A stretch of 64,000 nt of DNA from Rhizobium rhizogenes NBRC 13257. GTDB lineage: Bacteria; Pseudomonadota; Alphaproteobacteria; Rhizobiales; Rhizobiaceae. Position 1 is the first letter of the stretch, and the number at the start of each line of letters is the position of its first letter. The DNA lies in assembly GCF_000696095.1 (NCBI RefSeq), contig NZ_BAYX01000004.1, positions 310,001 through 374,000 on the forward strand, written 5' to 3'. Both the position numbers and the translations under genes were made by a program. Below are positions 8,669 to 16,712 of this stretch, piece after piece. The notes beneath the pieces were generated by a model. It made no database searches and was not told the DNA's origin. It worked only from the letters and a program-made list of their open reading frames with translations.

Positions 8669-8974
8669 ATGAAATACGAAAAGCTGGAACCGGCCGCAAT
8701 CGATGAAACCGTCGCTGGCCTTGTTGGCTGGACATTGGCCGCGGACCGTCTGTCGATTTCGAAGAGTTACAAATTCCGCAATTTCGTCGAAGCCTTCGGT
8801 TTCATGACCGAGGCGGCCCTGACGGCGGAGAAACTCAACCATCATCCGGAATGGTTCAATGTCTATTCGCGTGTCGACGTGAAACTGACGACCCATGACG
8901 CCAATGGCTTGACCGATCACGACGTCAAGCTCGCAAAAGCGATGGAAAAGGCGGCGGCGCGACGAGCCGATTGA
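8669..8974 (+). CDS. phhB: 4a-hydroxytetrahydrobiopterin dehydratase
   Basis: 101 residues, the normal size for pterin-4a-carbinolamine dehydratase (PCD/DCoH). The active-site signature [18 protein letters not shown] is complete, including the paired His and Pro-Glu-Trp, and a second conserved His falls in [10 protein letters not shown]. The enzyme dehydrates 4a-hydroxy-tetrahydropterin to recycle the cofactor of aromatic hydroxylases. GAGGAG lies about 11 bp before ATG 8669. The YkvA gene follows closely and is probably co-transcribed. Confidence 0.95.
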   Translation: MKYEKLEPAAIDETVAGLVGWTLAADRLSISKSYKFRNFVEAFGFMTEAALTAEKLNHHPEWFNVYSRVDVKLTTHDANGLTDHDVKLAKAMEKAAARRAD

Positions 8975-9039
8975 ATCGCGGAGAGCGATCACCATATGTT
9001 TATGCGCCCTGGAACAGGGGCTTCGGTGGAGTGCGTGGA

Positions 9040-9429
9040 ATGGATGACATCAAGTATGGGGAGATCCTGATGCCTGGTGACGAAGAGACCCAAAAACGTC
9101 AGGAGAAGTCGGTGCGCAGCAAGTTCTGGCCGACCTTGCGCAAGGCGGCACGGTACATTCCGTTTTCCCGCGATGTCGTTGCGGCCTTCTATTGCGCCCT
9201 CGATTCGCAGACGCCGACGCGCGTTCGCGGCATATTGCTGGCTGCGCTCGGCTATTTCGTCATGCCGATCGATATCATCCCCGATTTCTTCGCGGTCATC
9301 GGTTTTTCGGATGATGTCGCGGTGCTGACGCTCGCTTTCAGCATGATCAAGGGCCATATCCGCCAGGAACATTATGACGCCGCCGACCGGGCCTTGGCCA
9401 ACGAGCCCGAGGCCGCAAAGACGGCGTGA
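9040..9429 (+). CDS. YkvA family (DUF1232) membrane protein
   Basis: 129 residues. The core ILLAALGYFVMPIDIIPDFF carries the DUF1232 hallmark Y-F-x-x-P-x-D-x-I-P-D, followed by FSDDVAVLTLAFSMI. DUF1232 proteins are small membrane-associated proteins of unknown function. Three starts are possible: TTG 8971, ATG 9040 (MDDIKYGEILMPG) and ATG 9070 (MPGDEETQ), the last with the best Shine-Dalgarno (GGGGAGA, 6 nt away). I chose 9040 from memory of related rhizobial proteins, which is not decisive. Confidence 0.85.
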   Translation: MDDIKYGEILMPGDEETQKRQEKSVRSKFWPTLRKAARYIPFSRDVVAAFYCALDSQTPTRVRGILLAALGYFVMPIDIIPDFFAVIGFSDDVAVLTLAFSMIKGHIRQEHYDAADRALANEPEAAKTA

Positions 9430-9548
9430 GTCCCGCCCTGCCGGACGTGGCGGAAATCCTGCCGGGTTTCCAGACCTTTATCAGGTCCTCCTGATTTTAG
9501 AGAGGTCAAATTCTTGCCTGAATCTTTCTGTCATAACTCGATCCCGTA

Positions 9549-9567
9549 GGATGGTGTTCCGCCATCC
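9549..9567 (+). terminator. Possible terminator after the YkvA gene
   Basis: GGATGG (9549-9554) pairs with CCATCC (9562-9567), and GGGTTTTCC follows. It lies 120 bp past the YkvA stop, with only a 6-bp stem. The rest of the 335-bp gap at 9430-9764 has no gene; TTGACG at 9653-9658 may be the -35 of the IalB-family gene. Confidence 0.35.
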
Positions 9568-9764
9568 GGGTTTTCCAATTCTTCCTGATGCGTTTCAGGC
9601 CTGGCGCGGCGCTTGAATTGAAATGGCACAGACGGGGGCACTTAATGCTCCGTTGACGGTTTGGTAACCTGAATAAAGTCAAAATAGGGCAGCTCATGAG
9701 CATAGGCAGGCGTGCGTACTCAAATCGCCTCGAGCTCTGGACCGCAAGAAATCGGCAGGAAACC

Positions 9765-10316
9765 ATGTTTGTAAAAAGCTTCGCAATCGCCCTCTCGCTC
9801 GTTCTGGCCGGCACCGGCATTGCCTCAGCGCAGACCAAGAAGCAGGCGCCCGCACAGGCGCAGGCAGCAGCACCGGCGGCTCCGACGCGCATCCAGCAAT
9901 TCGATGCCTGGGGCGCCTATTCCTACCAGGCCGGCGCGGGCAAGGTCTGCTACGTTCTTTCCGTGCCGACGACCAAGATGCCGGCCACTGGCATCGATCA
10001 CGGTGACAACTTTTTCATAGTTTCCCAGCGCCCGGGTCAGAACATCTCCTATGAGCCGCAGGCGATGATGGGCTATCCGCTCAAGGACAATTCCAAGGTC
10101 GATGTCGTCATCGACAACAAGACCTTCGTGATGTTCACCAAGGACAAGGCAGCCTGGGTCGAGAATGCCGCGCAGGAACCGGCGCTGGTCGCAGCGCTCA
10201 AGTCCGGCCATTCGCTGAAGGTCACCGCGACCTCGAAGAGGGGCACGGGTACCACCTATACCTACTCGCTGAAGGGCGTCACCGCGGCGCTCAAGCAGAT
10301 CGAAAACTGCAAATAG
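9765..10316 (+). CDS. Invasion-associated locus B (IalB) family protein
   Basis: 183 residues. The signal peptide is about 1-23 (MFVKSFAIALSLVLAG...SAQ), followed by an Ala/Pro/Gln-rich linker (24-45) and a globular domain with DAWGAYSYQAGAGKVCYVLS and a Cys two residues from the end (ENCK), probably disulfide-bonded. This is the arrangement of the IalB family, named for a Bartonella invasion protein and widespread in non-invasive Rhizobiales, where the role is unknown. ATG 9765 begins the signal peptide; 23 codons upstream are open but not signal-like. It is monocistronic with a terminator at 10376. Confidence 0.8.
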   Translation: MFVKSFAIALSLVLAGTGIASAQTKKQAPAQAQAAAPAAPTRIQQFDAWGAYSYQAGAGKVCYVLSVPTTKMPATGIDHGDNFFIVSQRPGQNISYEPQAMMGYPLKDNSKVDVVIDNKTFVMFTKDKAAWVENAAQEPALVAALKSGHSLKVTATSKRGTGTTYTYSLKGVTAALKQIENCK

Positions 10317-10375
10317 GATCGATGATGCTGCGATCACGCCAAAGTGATTGCGGGTTCCATCGAGACCGAAGTGCT

Positions 10376-10400
10376 AAGGCCGGCCCGGGTGGCTGGCCTT
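10376..10400 (+). terminator. Intrinsic terminator of the IalB-family gene
   Basis: AAGGCCGGCC (10376-10385) pairs with GGCTGGCCTT (10391-10400), with one G-T wobble and a 5-nt loop, followed by TTGCTTTTTC. A good rho-independent structure 60 bp past the stop. Confidence 0.82.
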
Positions 10401-10580
10401 TTGCTTTTTCAAGAGGGATGACGCGGACTGAAATTAATGCTAAAGGCCGCCCCAACAAGCGGTGTGTTTTGCAAGTTTCTTGCCCGCACCTAGATGAACC
10501 TTCTGATTTCAGTGCCTTGCCCGCGCCCGCAGCTTTCCAGCTTTTGGGGGCATCGCCGATATGAACCATTGGAATATCCT

Positions 10581-11816
10581 ATGTCCGCCATCGATGTCAT
10601 GACCCCATCCAAGCTCAAGCCGATGCCCGTGTCGCAGCCGGTCGAGCTTTCACCGAAACCGTCGCTGATCGGCCTGACGCGCGAGGAGATGGGGGCGGCT
10701 CTCAAGGAGAAGGGCGTCGCCGACAAGCAGGTCAAGATGCGCGTCAGCCAGCTCTGGAACTGGATCTATGTGCGCGGCGTCTCCGATTTCGACGCCATGG
10801 CGAATGTCTCCAAGGACATGCGCGAAATGCTGAAGGCGCATTTCACCATCGCCCGGCCGGAGATCGTCGAGGAACAGGTCTCCAACGACGGCACCCGCAA
10901 ATGGCTGCTGCGTTTTCCGCCACGCGGCGCAGGTCGCCCGGTCGAGGTCGAGACAGTTTACATTCCTGAAGAGGGCCGCGGCACGCTCTGCGTTTCCAGC
11001 CAGGTCGGCTGTTCGCTCACCTGTTCCTTCTGTCACACCGGCACGCAGCGCCTGGTGCGCAACCTGACGGCGGAAGAAATTCTGTCGCAGCTGCTTCTGG
11101 CGCGCGACCGGCTCGGTGATTTTCCGGACCGTGAAGCGCCGCAGGGCACGATCATGCCGGCGGAAGGCCGCAAGGTCAGCAACATGGTCATGATGGGCAT
11201 GGGCGAGCCGCTCTACAATTTCGAAAGCGTCAAGACGGCGCTGCTGATCGCCTCCGACGGCGACGGCCTGTCGCTGTCGAAGCGGCGCATCACGCTGTCC
11301 ACCTCCGGCGTCGTGCCGGAAATTTACCGCACCGGCGATGAGATCGGCGTCATGCTGGCAATCTCGCTGCATGCCGTGCGCGACGATCTGCGCGACATGC
11401 TAGTGCCGATCAACAAGAAATATCCGCTCAAGGAATTGATGGACGCCTGCCGCGCCTATCCCGGCCTTTCGAATGCCCGGCGCATCACCTTCGAATATGT
11501 GATGCTGAAGGGCGTCAACGACAGTCTCGAGGATGCCAAGGGGCTGATCCAGCTTCTGAAGGGCATCCCGTCCAAGATCAACCTGATCCCCTTCAATCCC
11601 TGGCCGGGCACGAATTACCAGTGTTCGGATTGGGAGCAGATCGAGAAATTCGCCGATTTCATCAACGCGGCCGGTTACGCCTCGCCGATCCGTACGCCGC
11701 GCGGCCGCGACATTCTCGCCGCTTGCGGCCAGTTGAAGTCGGATTCGGAGCGCATGCGCAAGACCGAGCGACTGGCTTTTGAGGCAATGATGATCGCCAA
11801 TCACGGCGAGGATTGA
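10581..11816 (+). CDS. rlmN: Dual-specificity 23S rRNA / tRNA adenine-C2 methyltransferase
   Basis: 411 residues, a radical-SAM enzyme that makes m2A2503 in 23S rRNA and m2A37 in some tRNAs. The cluster motif CSLTCSFC gives Cys144, Cys148 and Cys151. The resolving Cys of the methylation mechanism is in AACGQL (Cys382), and GMGEPLYNF is the SAM-binding GGE-type motif. The N-terminus is about 25 residues longer than in E. coli (a Pro/Ser-rich stretch). ATG 10581 (MSAIDVM) is preferred over an upstream in-frame start in AT-richer leader. The gene ends 5 bp before a small membrane protein gene. Confidence 0.95.
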
Positions 11817-11821
11817 GATCG

Positions 11822-12244
11822 ATGCTTCTCGGGTTGCGCAGGCCTCTGCGGCTCCTGTGGGGCTATCTCGGCGCCTGTGTGCTGATGGGCTTCGTGCTCG
11901 CTTCCGTCGCCGCCTGGACCATGCCCGGGATGGCCGCGCCAGAGCTGTTCGCACTCACCGTCGCCCTGACCAAACTTGCGATGATCGTCAGCATCCTGCC
12001 GTCGCTTGTCGTCATTCCGCTTTTCGAATGGCGCGGCATGCGTCGCTGGTACGGCTATGCGATCTATGGCGCCTTGCTGTCGGCGGTGGCGTCCGTCCTG
12101 ATTTCGGGTGGCCTGGGCAAGCCGCAGGCCCTGAACCTGATCACCGTGGTTGTCTGTTTTGCCTTTCTCGGCGCTGCCAGCGCCACCGTCTATTGGTGGA
12201 TCGCCGGCCGCTTTGCCGGGCGGGCGCTCAACGCGCCTGCGTGA
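11822..12244 (+). CDS. Small membrane protein of unknown function
   Basis: 140 residues with four hydrophobic stretches (about 8-30, 42-60, 72-92 and 98-122) and a basic N-terminus MLLGLRRPLRLLWGY. I do not recognise the family. ATG 11822 lies 5 bp after the rlmN stop; a TTG overlapping that stop (11813) would add three residues. It is probably co-transcribed with rlmN. Its end overlaps the converging LysE gene by 17 bp. Confidence 0.75.
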   Translation: MLLGLRRPLRLLWGYLGACVLMGFVLASVAAWTMPGMAAPELFALTVALTKLAMIVSILPSLVVIPLFEWRGMRRWYGYAIYGALLSAVASVLISGGLGKPQALNLITVVVCFAFLGAASATVYWWIAGRFAGRALNAPA

Positions 12245-12869
12245 GGAAAATCTTCGCCGCGAAGATCGAAAAGACGCCGGCGAAGGTATAGTCGAGACCG
12301 CGCAGGACGCCGCGATTGTTCTGCAGCCAGGACGACAGCTTGTCGGCAGCGAGAACGACGATGATGTTCACCGGCACGCCGACAACAATGAAGAAGAATC
12401 CCAGGAACAGCAGCTTGTGTGTGACGGCCGGGTCGCCCGCCGTAACGAACTGCGGCAGGAAGGTCATGAAAAAGATGATGACCTTCGGGTTCAGCAGATT
12501 GACCCAGAAGCCGTTGGCGATGTTGGAGAGCGGTGTTTTCCTGGCCGCGTCGACCTGCATGACCGACAGGCTGGAACCGAAGCGGATCGCCTGGATCGCC
12601 AGCCACAGCAGATAGGCGGCGCCGCCGGTTTTCAGCATGGTGAAGGCGATGGGCGAGGCTGTAATCAGCGCCGAGATGCCGAAAGCCACCAGGCATGTGT
12701 GGACGACGACGCCGAGGGTGGTGCCGAGGACGACGAAGAGTGCAGCCCTTTTGCCCTGTGCCAAGGCACGGCTGATCGAGAGCGTCATGTCGGGGCCGGG
12801 GGTCATCGCGAGAAGCAGGGTTGCCGCGGTAAAGGCGAGAAGGGTCGATAGGCTGGGTAGGAAATCCAT
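12228..12869 (-). CDS. LysE/RhtB family amino-acid exporter
   Basis: 213 residues. The N-terminus MDFLPSLSTLLAFTAATLLL leads into MTPGPDMTLSISRALAQG, the family signature (P-G-P after the first helix, then G-x-x-A-G), and about six membrane segments follow. Members export amino acids such as lysine, homoserine or threonine, or homoserine lactones; the substrate here is unknown. ATG 12869 begins the conserved helix; the open frame upstream to 12974 is not membrane-like and runs into the neighbouring dehydrogenase gene. It is the first of three LysE paralogues in this window. Confidence 0.9.
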   Translation of the reverse strand: MDFLPSLSTLLAFTAATLLLAMTPGPDMTLSISRALAQGKRAALFVVLGTTLGVVVHTCLVAFGISALITASPIAFTMLKTGGAAYLLWLAIQAIRFGSSLSVMQVDAARKTPLSNIANGFWVNLLNPKVIIFFMTFLPQFVTAGDPAVTHKLLFLGFFFIVVGVPVNIIVVLAADKLSSWLQNNRGVLRGLDYTFAGVFSIFAAKIFLTQAR

Positions 12870-12933
12870 CGGGGCAGCTCCGAAAGCCGGATAGGGATCA
12901 GCGTTTTCTATCCGGCTTTCGGCGATTTGCAAA

Positions 12934-13788
12934 TCAATCCTTCTTTTCCAGGAATGCCTTGAACTTGTCGGCATAATCCGGATGCCAGCGCGACAGCGGC
13001 GGGCGATTTTCGACGATATCGCCGGCAGCCCAGAGCATGCGGCGCTCGTCGGTCGGCCGCGCCACGTCGTTATCCGGGCAGAGGATGTAGAAGTCGCCGC
13101 GCTTCAGGCTCTCCACCATGAAATCGACCGTCTGTTCGGCCGTCCAGGCGGCAGCCGGCTTTTCACGGCGATCGCCTTGGGTGAGGCCGGTGAAGACGAA
13201 GCCGGGGATCAGCAGATGCGCCGAGATTTTCGCGCCTTCGGTGTTGCGCAACTCATGCTGCAAGGCTTCGGTAAAGACCTTCACGCCGGCCTTGGAGACA
13301 TTGTAGGCGGGGTTGCCGGGCGGCGTGGTGATGCCCTGCTTCGATCCGGTGTTGATGATCAGGCCCGGTTCGCCATGGGCCAGCATGGCCGGTCCGAAGA
13401 CGCGCGTGCCGTTGATGACGGCGAGGAGATTGACGCCGAGAATGGCGTCCCAGCCGGCCTGCGGGCTGAAGATTGAGGTTTCCGGCCCGATGCCGGCATT
13501 GTTCATCAGCACATGCACCCGGCCAAACCGCTGCAGGACGGCGCGTTCGAGGGCTTCGAGTGCTTCTTTCTGGGCAACGTCCGTTTCGACCGCCATCACA
13601 TGCTCTTCGCCGCTGATTGCTTCGAGTTCGGCGCGTGCATCGGCAAGCCGATCACCGCCGAGATCGGCAATGGCGACGCTCATGCCGAGCCCGGCGAAAT
13701 ATTTTGCCGCGGCAAGGCCGATGCCGGAGGCGCCGCCGGTGATGACGGCAACATTGGATTTTTTGAAAATGTCTTGAATATCGGTCAC
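12934..13788 (-). CDS. Short-chain dehydrogenase/reductase
   Basis: 284 residues of the classical SDR family: nucleotide-binding TGGASGIG (about 18-25), NNAGIG, the catalytic Ser region (INTGSKQG) and YNVSKAG with the catalytic Tyr and Lys. The start GTG 13788 (VTDIQDIFKK) is preferred because AGGACC lies upstream and the 52 codons before it are not SDR-like. The gene lies upstream of the LysE gene on the same strand with a 64-bp gap and is divergent from argG. The substrate cannot be read from sequence. Confidence 0.88.
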   Translation of the reverse strand: MTDIQDIFKKSNVAVITGGASGIGLAAAKYFAGLGMSVAIADLGGDRLADARAELEAISGEEHVMAVETDVAQKEALEALERAVLQRFGRVHVLMNNAGIGPETSIFSPQAGWDAILGVNLLAVINGTRVFGPAMLAHGEPGLIINTGSKQGITTPPGNPAYNVSKAGVKVFTEALQHELRNTEGAKISAHLLIPGFVFTGLTQGDRREKPAAAWTAEQTVDFMVESLKRGDFYILCPDNDVARPTDERRMLWAAGDIVENRPPLSRWHPDYADKFKAFLEKKD

Positions 13789-13984
13789 GAGCTGGGTCCT
13801 CCCCGGGCATTGTTTGGATAATGGCAGATATGACGCGTCGTTCTGACTAGTCAAATCGAAATCATCGAGTCCTCGAATTGGATCGACCTTGAGACTTCCT
13901 CTTGTCGCGAGCACGACATGAACCGGGCGCACTTCCCCTTGCACCTTGCGATAATCTCGCTAAAAGTGCCGCGACACAGGGTTT

Positions 13985-14006
13985 GCGGGCCTCTCTGCAG
14001 GCTCGC
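13985..14006 (+). promoter_or_regulatory. Leader hairpin of argG
   Basis: GCGGGCCT (13985-13992) pairs with AGGCTCGC (13999-14006) with one G-T wobble and a 6-nt loop, ending 21 bp before the argG start. It may be a leader structure; no function is known. The remaining 200 bp between the SDR gene and argG show no gene. Confidence 0.35.
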
Positions 14007-14027
14007 ATTGAAACGGATCTCATTATC

Positions 14028-15251
14028 ATGGCATCACATAAAGACGTGAAGAAAGTCGTTCTCGCCTATTCGGGCGGTCTCGACACCTCGATTATCCTGA
14101 AGTGGCTGCAGACGGAGCTTGGCGCCGAAGTCGTCACCTTCACCGCCGATCTCGGCCAGGGCGAAGAGCTGGAGCCGGCGCGCAAGAAGGCCGAGCTGCT
14201 CGGCATCAAGGAAATCTATATCGAGGATGTGCGCGAAGAGTTCGTGCGCGATTTCGTCTTCCCGATGTTCCGTGCCAATGCCGTTTATGAAGGCGTTTAC
14301 CTGCTCGGCACCTCGATTGCCCGCCCGCTGATCTCCAAGCACCTGATCGAAATCGCCAAAAAGACTGGCGCCGACGCGATTGCTCATGGCGCCACCGGCA
14401 AGGGCAACGACCAGGTCCGTTTCGAACTGTCGGCCTATGCGCTGAACCCGGACATCAAGATCATCGCGCCGTGGCGCGACTGGACGTTCAAGAGCCGCAC
14501 CGACCTGCTCGAATTTGCCGAGAAGCACCAGATCCCGGTCGCCAAGGACAAGAAGGGCGAAGCGCCGTTCTCCGTCGACGCCAATCTTCTGCACTCCTCG
14601 TCCGAAGGTAAGGTTCTGGAAGATCCGTCGCAGGAAGCACCGGAATATGTGCATATGCGGACGATTTCGCCGGAAGCCGCTCCCGACAAGGCGACCGTCA
14701 TTAAGGTCGGCTTCGAGAAGGGTGATGCCGTCTCGATCAACGGCGAGCGCCTGAGCCCGGCGACGCTGCTGGCAAAGCTCAATGATTATGGCCGCGACAA
14801 CGGCATCGGCCGCCTCGATCTCGTGGAGAACCGTTTCGTCGGCATGAAGTCGCGCGGCGTCTACGAGACCCCCGGCGGTACGATCCTGCTTGCCGCGCAC
14901 CGCGCTATTGAATCGATCACGCTCGATCGCGGCGCTGCTCACCTCAAGGATGAGTTGATGCCGCGTTATGCGGAGCTGATCTATTACGGCTTCTGGTTCT
15001 CGCCGGAACGCGAAATGCTGCAGGCGCTGATCGACAAGAGCCAGGAGCATGTCGAAGGCGAAGTGACGTTGAAGCTCTACAAGGGCAATGTCATGACCAT
15101 CGGCCGCGAAAGCCCGAAGTCGCTCTATTCTGACAAGCTGGTCACCTTCGAGGACGACCAGGGCGCCTACGACCAGAAGGATGCGGCCGGCTTCATCAAG
15201 CTCAACGCGCTGCGCCTGCGCACGCTCGCCAAGCGCAACCTGACCAAGTAA
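14028..15251 (+). CDS. argG: Argininosuccinate synthase
   Basis: 407 residues, full length. The P-loop-like ATP site AYSGGLDTS is at 13-21, followed by [14 protein letters not shown] (citrulline/aspartate site), [12 protein letters not shown] and SPEREML. The enzyme joins citrulline and aspartate using ATP, the penultimate step of arginine synthesis, in the cytoplasm as a tetramer. ATG 14028 matches the family N-terminus; 42 upstream codons are open but not conserved. It is monocistronic, with a terminator at 15272, and divergent from the dehydrogenase gene. Confidence 0.97.
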   Translation: MASHKDVKKVVLAYSGGLDTSIILKWLQTELGAEVVTFTADLGQGEELEPARKKAELLGIKEIYIEDVREEFVRDFVFPMFRANAVYEGVYLLGTSIARPLISKHLIEIAKKTGADAIAHGATGKGNDQVRFELSAYALNPDIKIIAPWRDWTFKSRTDLLEFAEKHQIPVAKDKKGEAPFSVDANLLHSSSEGKVLEDPSQEAPEYVHMRTISPEAAPDKATVIKVGFEKGDAVSINGERLSPATLLAKLNDYGRDNGIGRLDLVENRFVGMKSRGVYETPGGTILLAAHRAIESITLDRGAAHLKDELMPRYAELIYYGFWFSPEREMLQALIDKSQEHVEGEVTLKLYKGNVMTIGRESPKSLYSDKLVTFEDDQGAYDQKDAAGFIKLNALRLRTLAKRNLTK

Positions 15252-15271
15252 GCAGAATTGAAAGCAGATAT

Positions 15272-15300
15272 AGCCCGCTTCCGATCATCGGAGGCGGGCT
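15272..15300 (+). terminator. Intrinsic terminator of argG
   Basis: AGCCCGCTTCCGAT (15272-15285) pairs with ATCGGAGGCGGGCT (15287-15300), a 14-bp imperfect stem with one G-T wobble, followed by TGTCTTTT. It lies 20 bp past the argG stop. Confidence 0.88.
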
Positions 15301-15331
15301 TGTCTTTTCCGGCTTGGTAGACGGGCTGGAG

Positions 15332-15814
15332 TTACTCCGCCGGCCTCAATTCGCGTTCCATCTCGACCGGCAGATCCGCATTCTGCAGATTGCTGCGGAA
15401 GGCACGGAGCGCGTGATGCAGTTCGTCCTGCAGGCCGTTATTGAAACCTTGCACCGCATCGCGCTCCACTGCACAGATCTCCTTGCCGATCTGCTTCAGC
15501 TTGGCGTCGGCGGCTTCCGACAACACGATGCGCTTGGCGCGGCGATCGAGGGGATCAGGCTGCCGCTCGATCAGGCCGCGTGCCTGCAACTTGTCGAGGA
15601 AGGCGCTGACCGTCATCGGTTCCAGGCCCATGCGACAGGCGATGTCAAGCTGTCGGCTGCCATTGACCGCGGCAACCTGCATCAGCGTGCGCGCTTCGCC
15701 CGCCGTTAGGCCCAGTCCCGCGACCAGAATGCGCCGCTCGAAGGCCGCTCGCATCAATCGGGCGCAATCCGCTACCAGAAAGGCAAGCGAATCCGTATCT
15801 ATCCTGCTGCTCAT
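15332..15814 (-). CDS. MarR family transcriptional regulator
   Basis: 160 residues with a winged helix-turn-helix: TAGEARTLMQVAAVNG, recognition helix around LEPMTVSAFLDKLQARGLIER, and the wing DPLDRRAKRIVLSE with the conserved D-x-R-x-K. MarR proteins are dimeric, usually ligand-released repressors. It is divergent from a LysE exporter gene across 159 bp, which suggests, by inference only, that it controls that exporter. TAAATTC occurs twice in that gap (starting near 15851 and 15875). Confidence 0.92.
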   Translation of the reverse strand: MSSRIDTDSLAFLVADCARLMRAAFERRILVAGLGLTAGEARTLMQVAAVNGSRQLDIACRMGLEPMTVSAFLDKLQARGLIERQPDPLDRRAKRIVLSEAADAKLKQIGKEICAVERDAVQGFNNGLQDELHHALRAFRSNLQNADLPVEMERELRPAE

Positions 15815-15917
15815 AAGCGCTTCCCTACCTACGCTTGTTTTTAGGCCCCGGTAAATTCTTAGTGATATCGCCCCCTAAATTCAATGGATTCTTTATTTTA
15901 AACACGACTCGGTTGGC

Positions 15918-15945
15918 TTGACCCGATTCGCCGTGTCGTTAGTCT
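15918..15945 (+). promoter_or_regulatory. Candidate sigma-70 promoter of the LysE gene
   Basis: TTGACC (15918-15923) and TAGTCT (15940-15945) are separated by 16 bp and lie 28 bp before the LysE start, in the gap shared with the divergent MarR gene. Confidence 0.4.
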
Positions 15946-15973
15946 GTCACAGTTGCCATCGGGAACTTTCAAT

Positions 15974-16615
15974 ATGACGCAATCACTTATCGTCGGCGCC
16001 TTTCTGGCGGCGTTGTTCTATGTGTTGATCCCCGGTCCGGCCTTTCTGGCGCTGCTCGGCATCGGTGCCGGACAGGGGCGCAAGGCCGGTGCCTTCTTCA
16101 TGAGCGGCCACCTCGTCGGAGATCTCATATGGTCTTCGCTCGCCTTGGTTGCAATCGTTGGTGCAAAAACTCTCGGCACCTTCGTCTTCGATCTGCTTGG
16201 ACTGCTCTGTGGTTTTTATCTCGCCTGGATCGGCTGGAGTGCGGTGACAGCCAAGCCACGAGCGGACGGCAAGACGCTGCTCAATGTCGACCGTCCGTTC
16301 CGTCGCGGACTGATCTTCGGCGTCACCAATCCGAAGGGATATCCGGTGGCGCTCGCGACCTTCACCGCGCTGGTAGCAGGGTCTGCCGGGGCATTGACGT
16401 TCGATGCGCTCCCCTTGCTGGTTACCGTCTCTCTCGCCGGCTTCATCACCGCCGACATCATCCTGATCGGCATCATCGGCGCGGGAGTCGTCCGACGTTT
16501 CTATCGCGCTCACGAGCGGCTGATCGTGCGTTGCTCCGGCGTGCTTTTCATGGGCTTTGCGGCGCAGGCGCTGTGGCATGCGACGCCGGGCCTGCTCGGC
16601 TGGCGCAAGGCCTGA
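15974..16615 (+). CDS. LysE family translocator
   Basis: 213 residues, mostly hydrophobic with about six membrane helices. The family signature appears as LIPGPAFLALLGIGAGQGRKAG, and NPKGYPVALATF is the second conserved loop. ATG 15974 directly begins the first helix. It is divergent from a MarR regulator, a pairing common for exporters that respond to their own substrate. The exported compound is unknown. It is the second of three LysE paralogues here. Confidence 0.88.
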   Translation: MTQSLIVGAFLAALFYVLIPGPAFLALLGIGAGQGRKAGAFFMSGHLVGDLIWSSLALVAIVGAKTLGTFVFDLLGLLCGFYLAWIGWSAVTAKPRADGKTLLNVDRPFRRGLIFGVTNPKGYPVALATFTALVAGSAGALTFDALPLLVTVSLAGFITADIILIGIIGAGVVRRFYRAHERLIVRCSGVLFMGFAAQALWHATPGLLGWRKA

Positions 16616-16712
16616 CCATTTCTCAATCTTTGTTCTGTCTCCGCCATACCAATCCGGCGGAGCGGGCCTTATATCGTGCTTCGATCAGAAGTTTGCCGAA
16701 AGGATGCCTCGC

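Noticed and set aside
13902..14027. N-terminal extension of argG
   Set aside because: 42 codons upstream of ATG 14028 are open but do not resemble the family and contain a leader hairpin.
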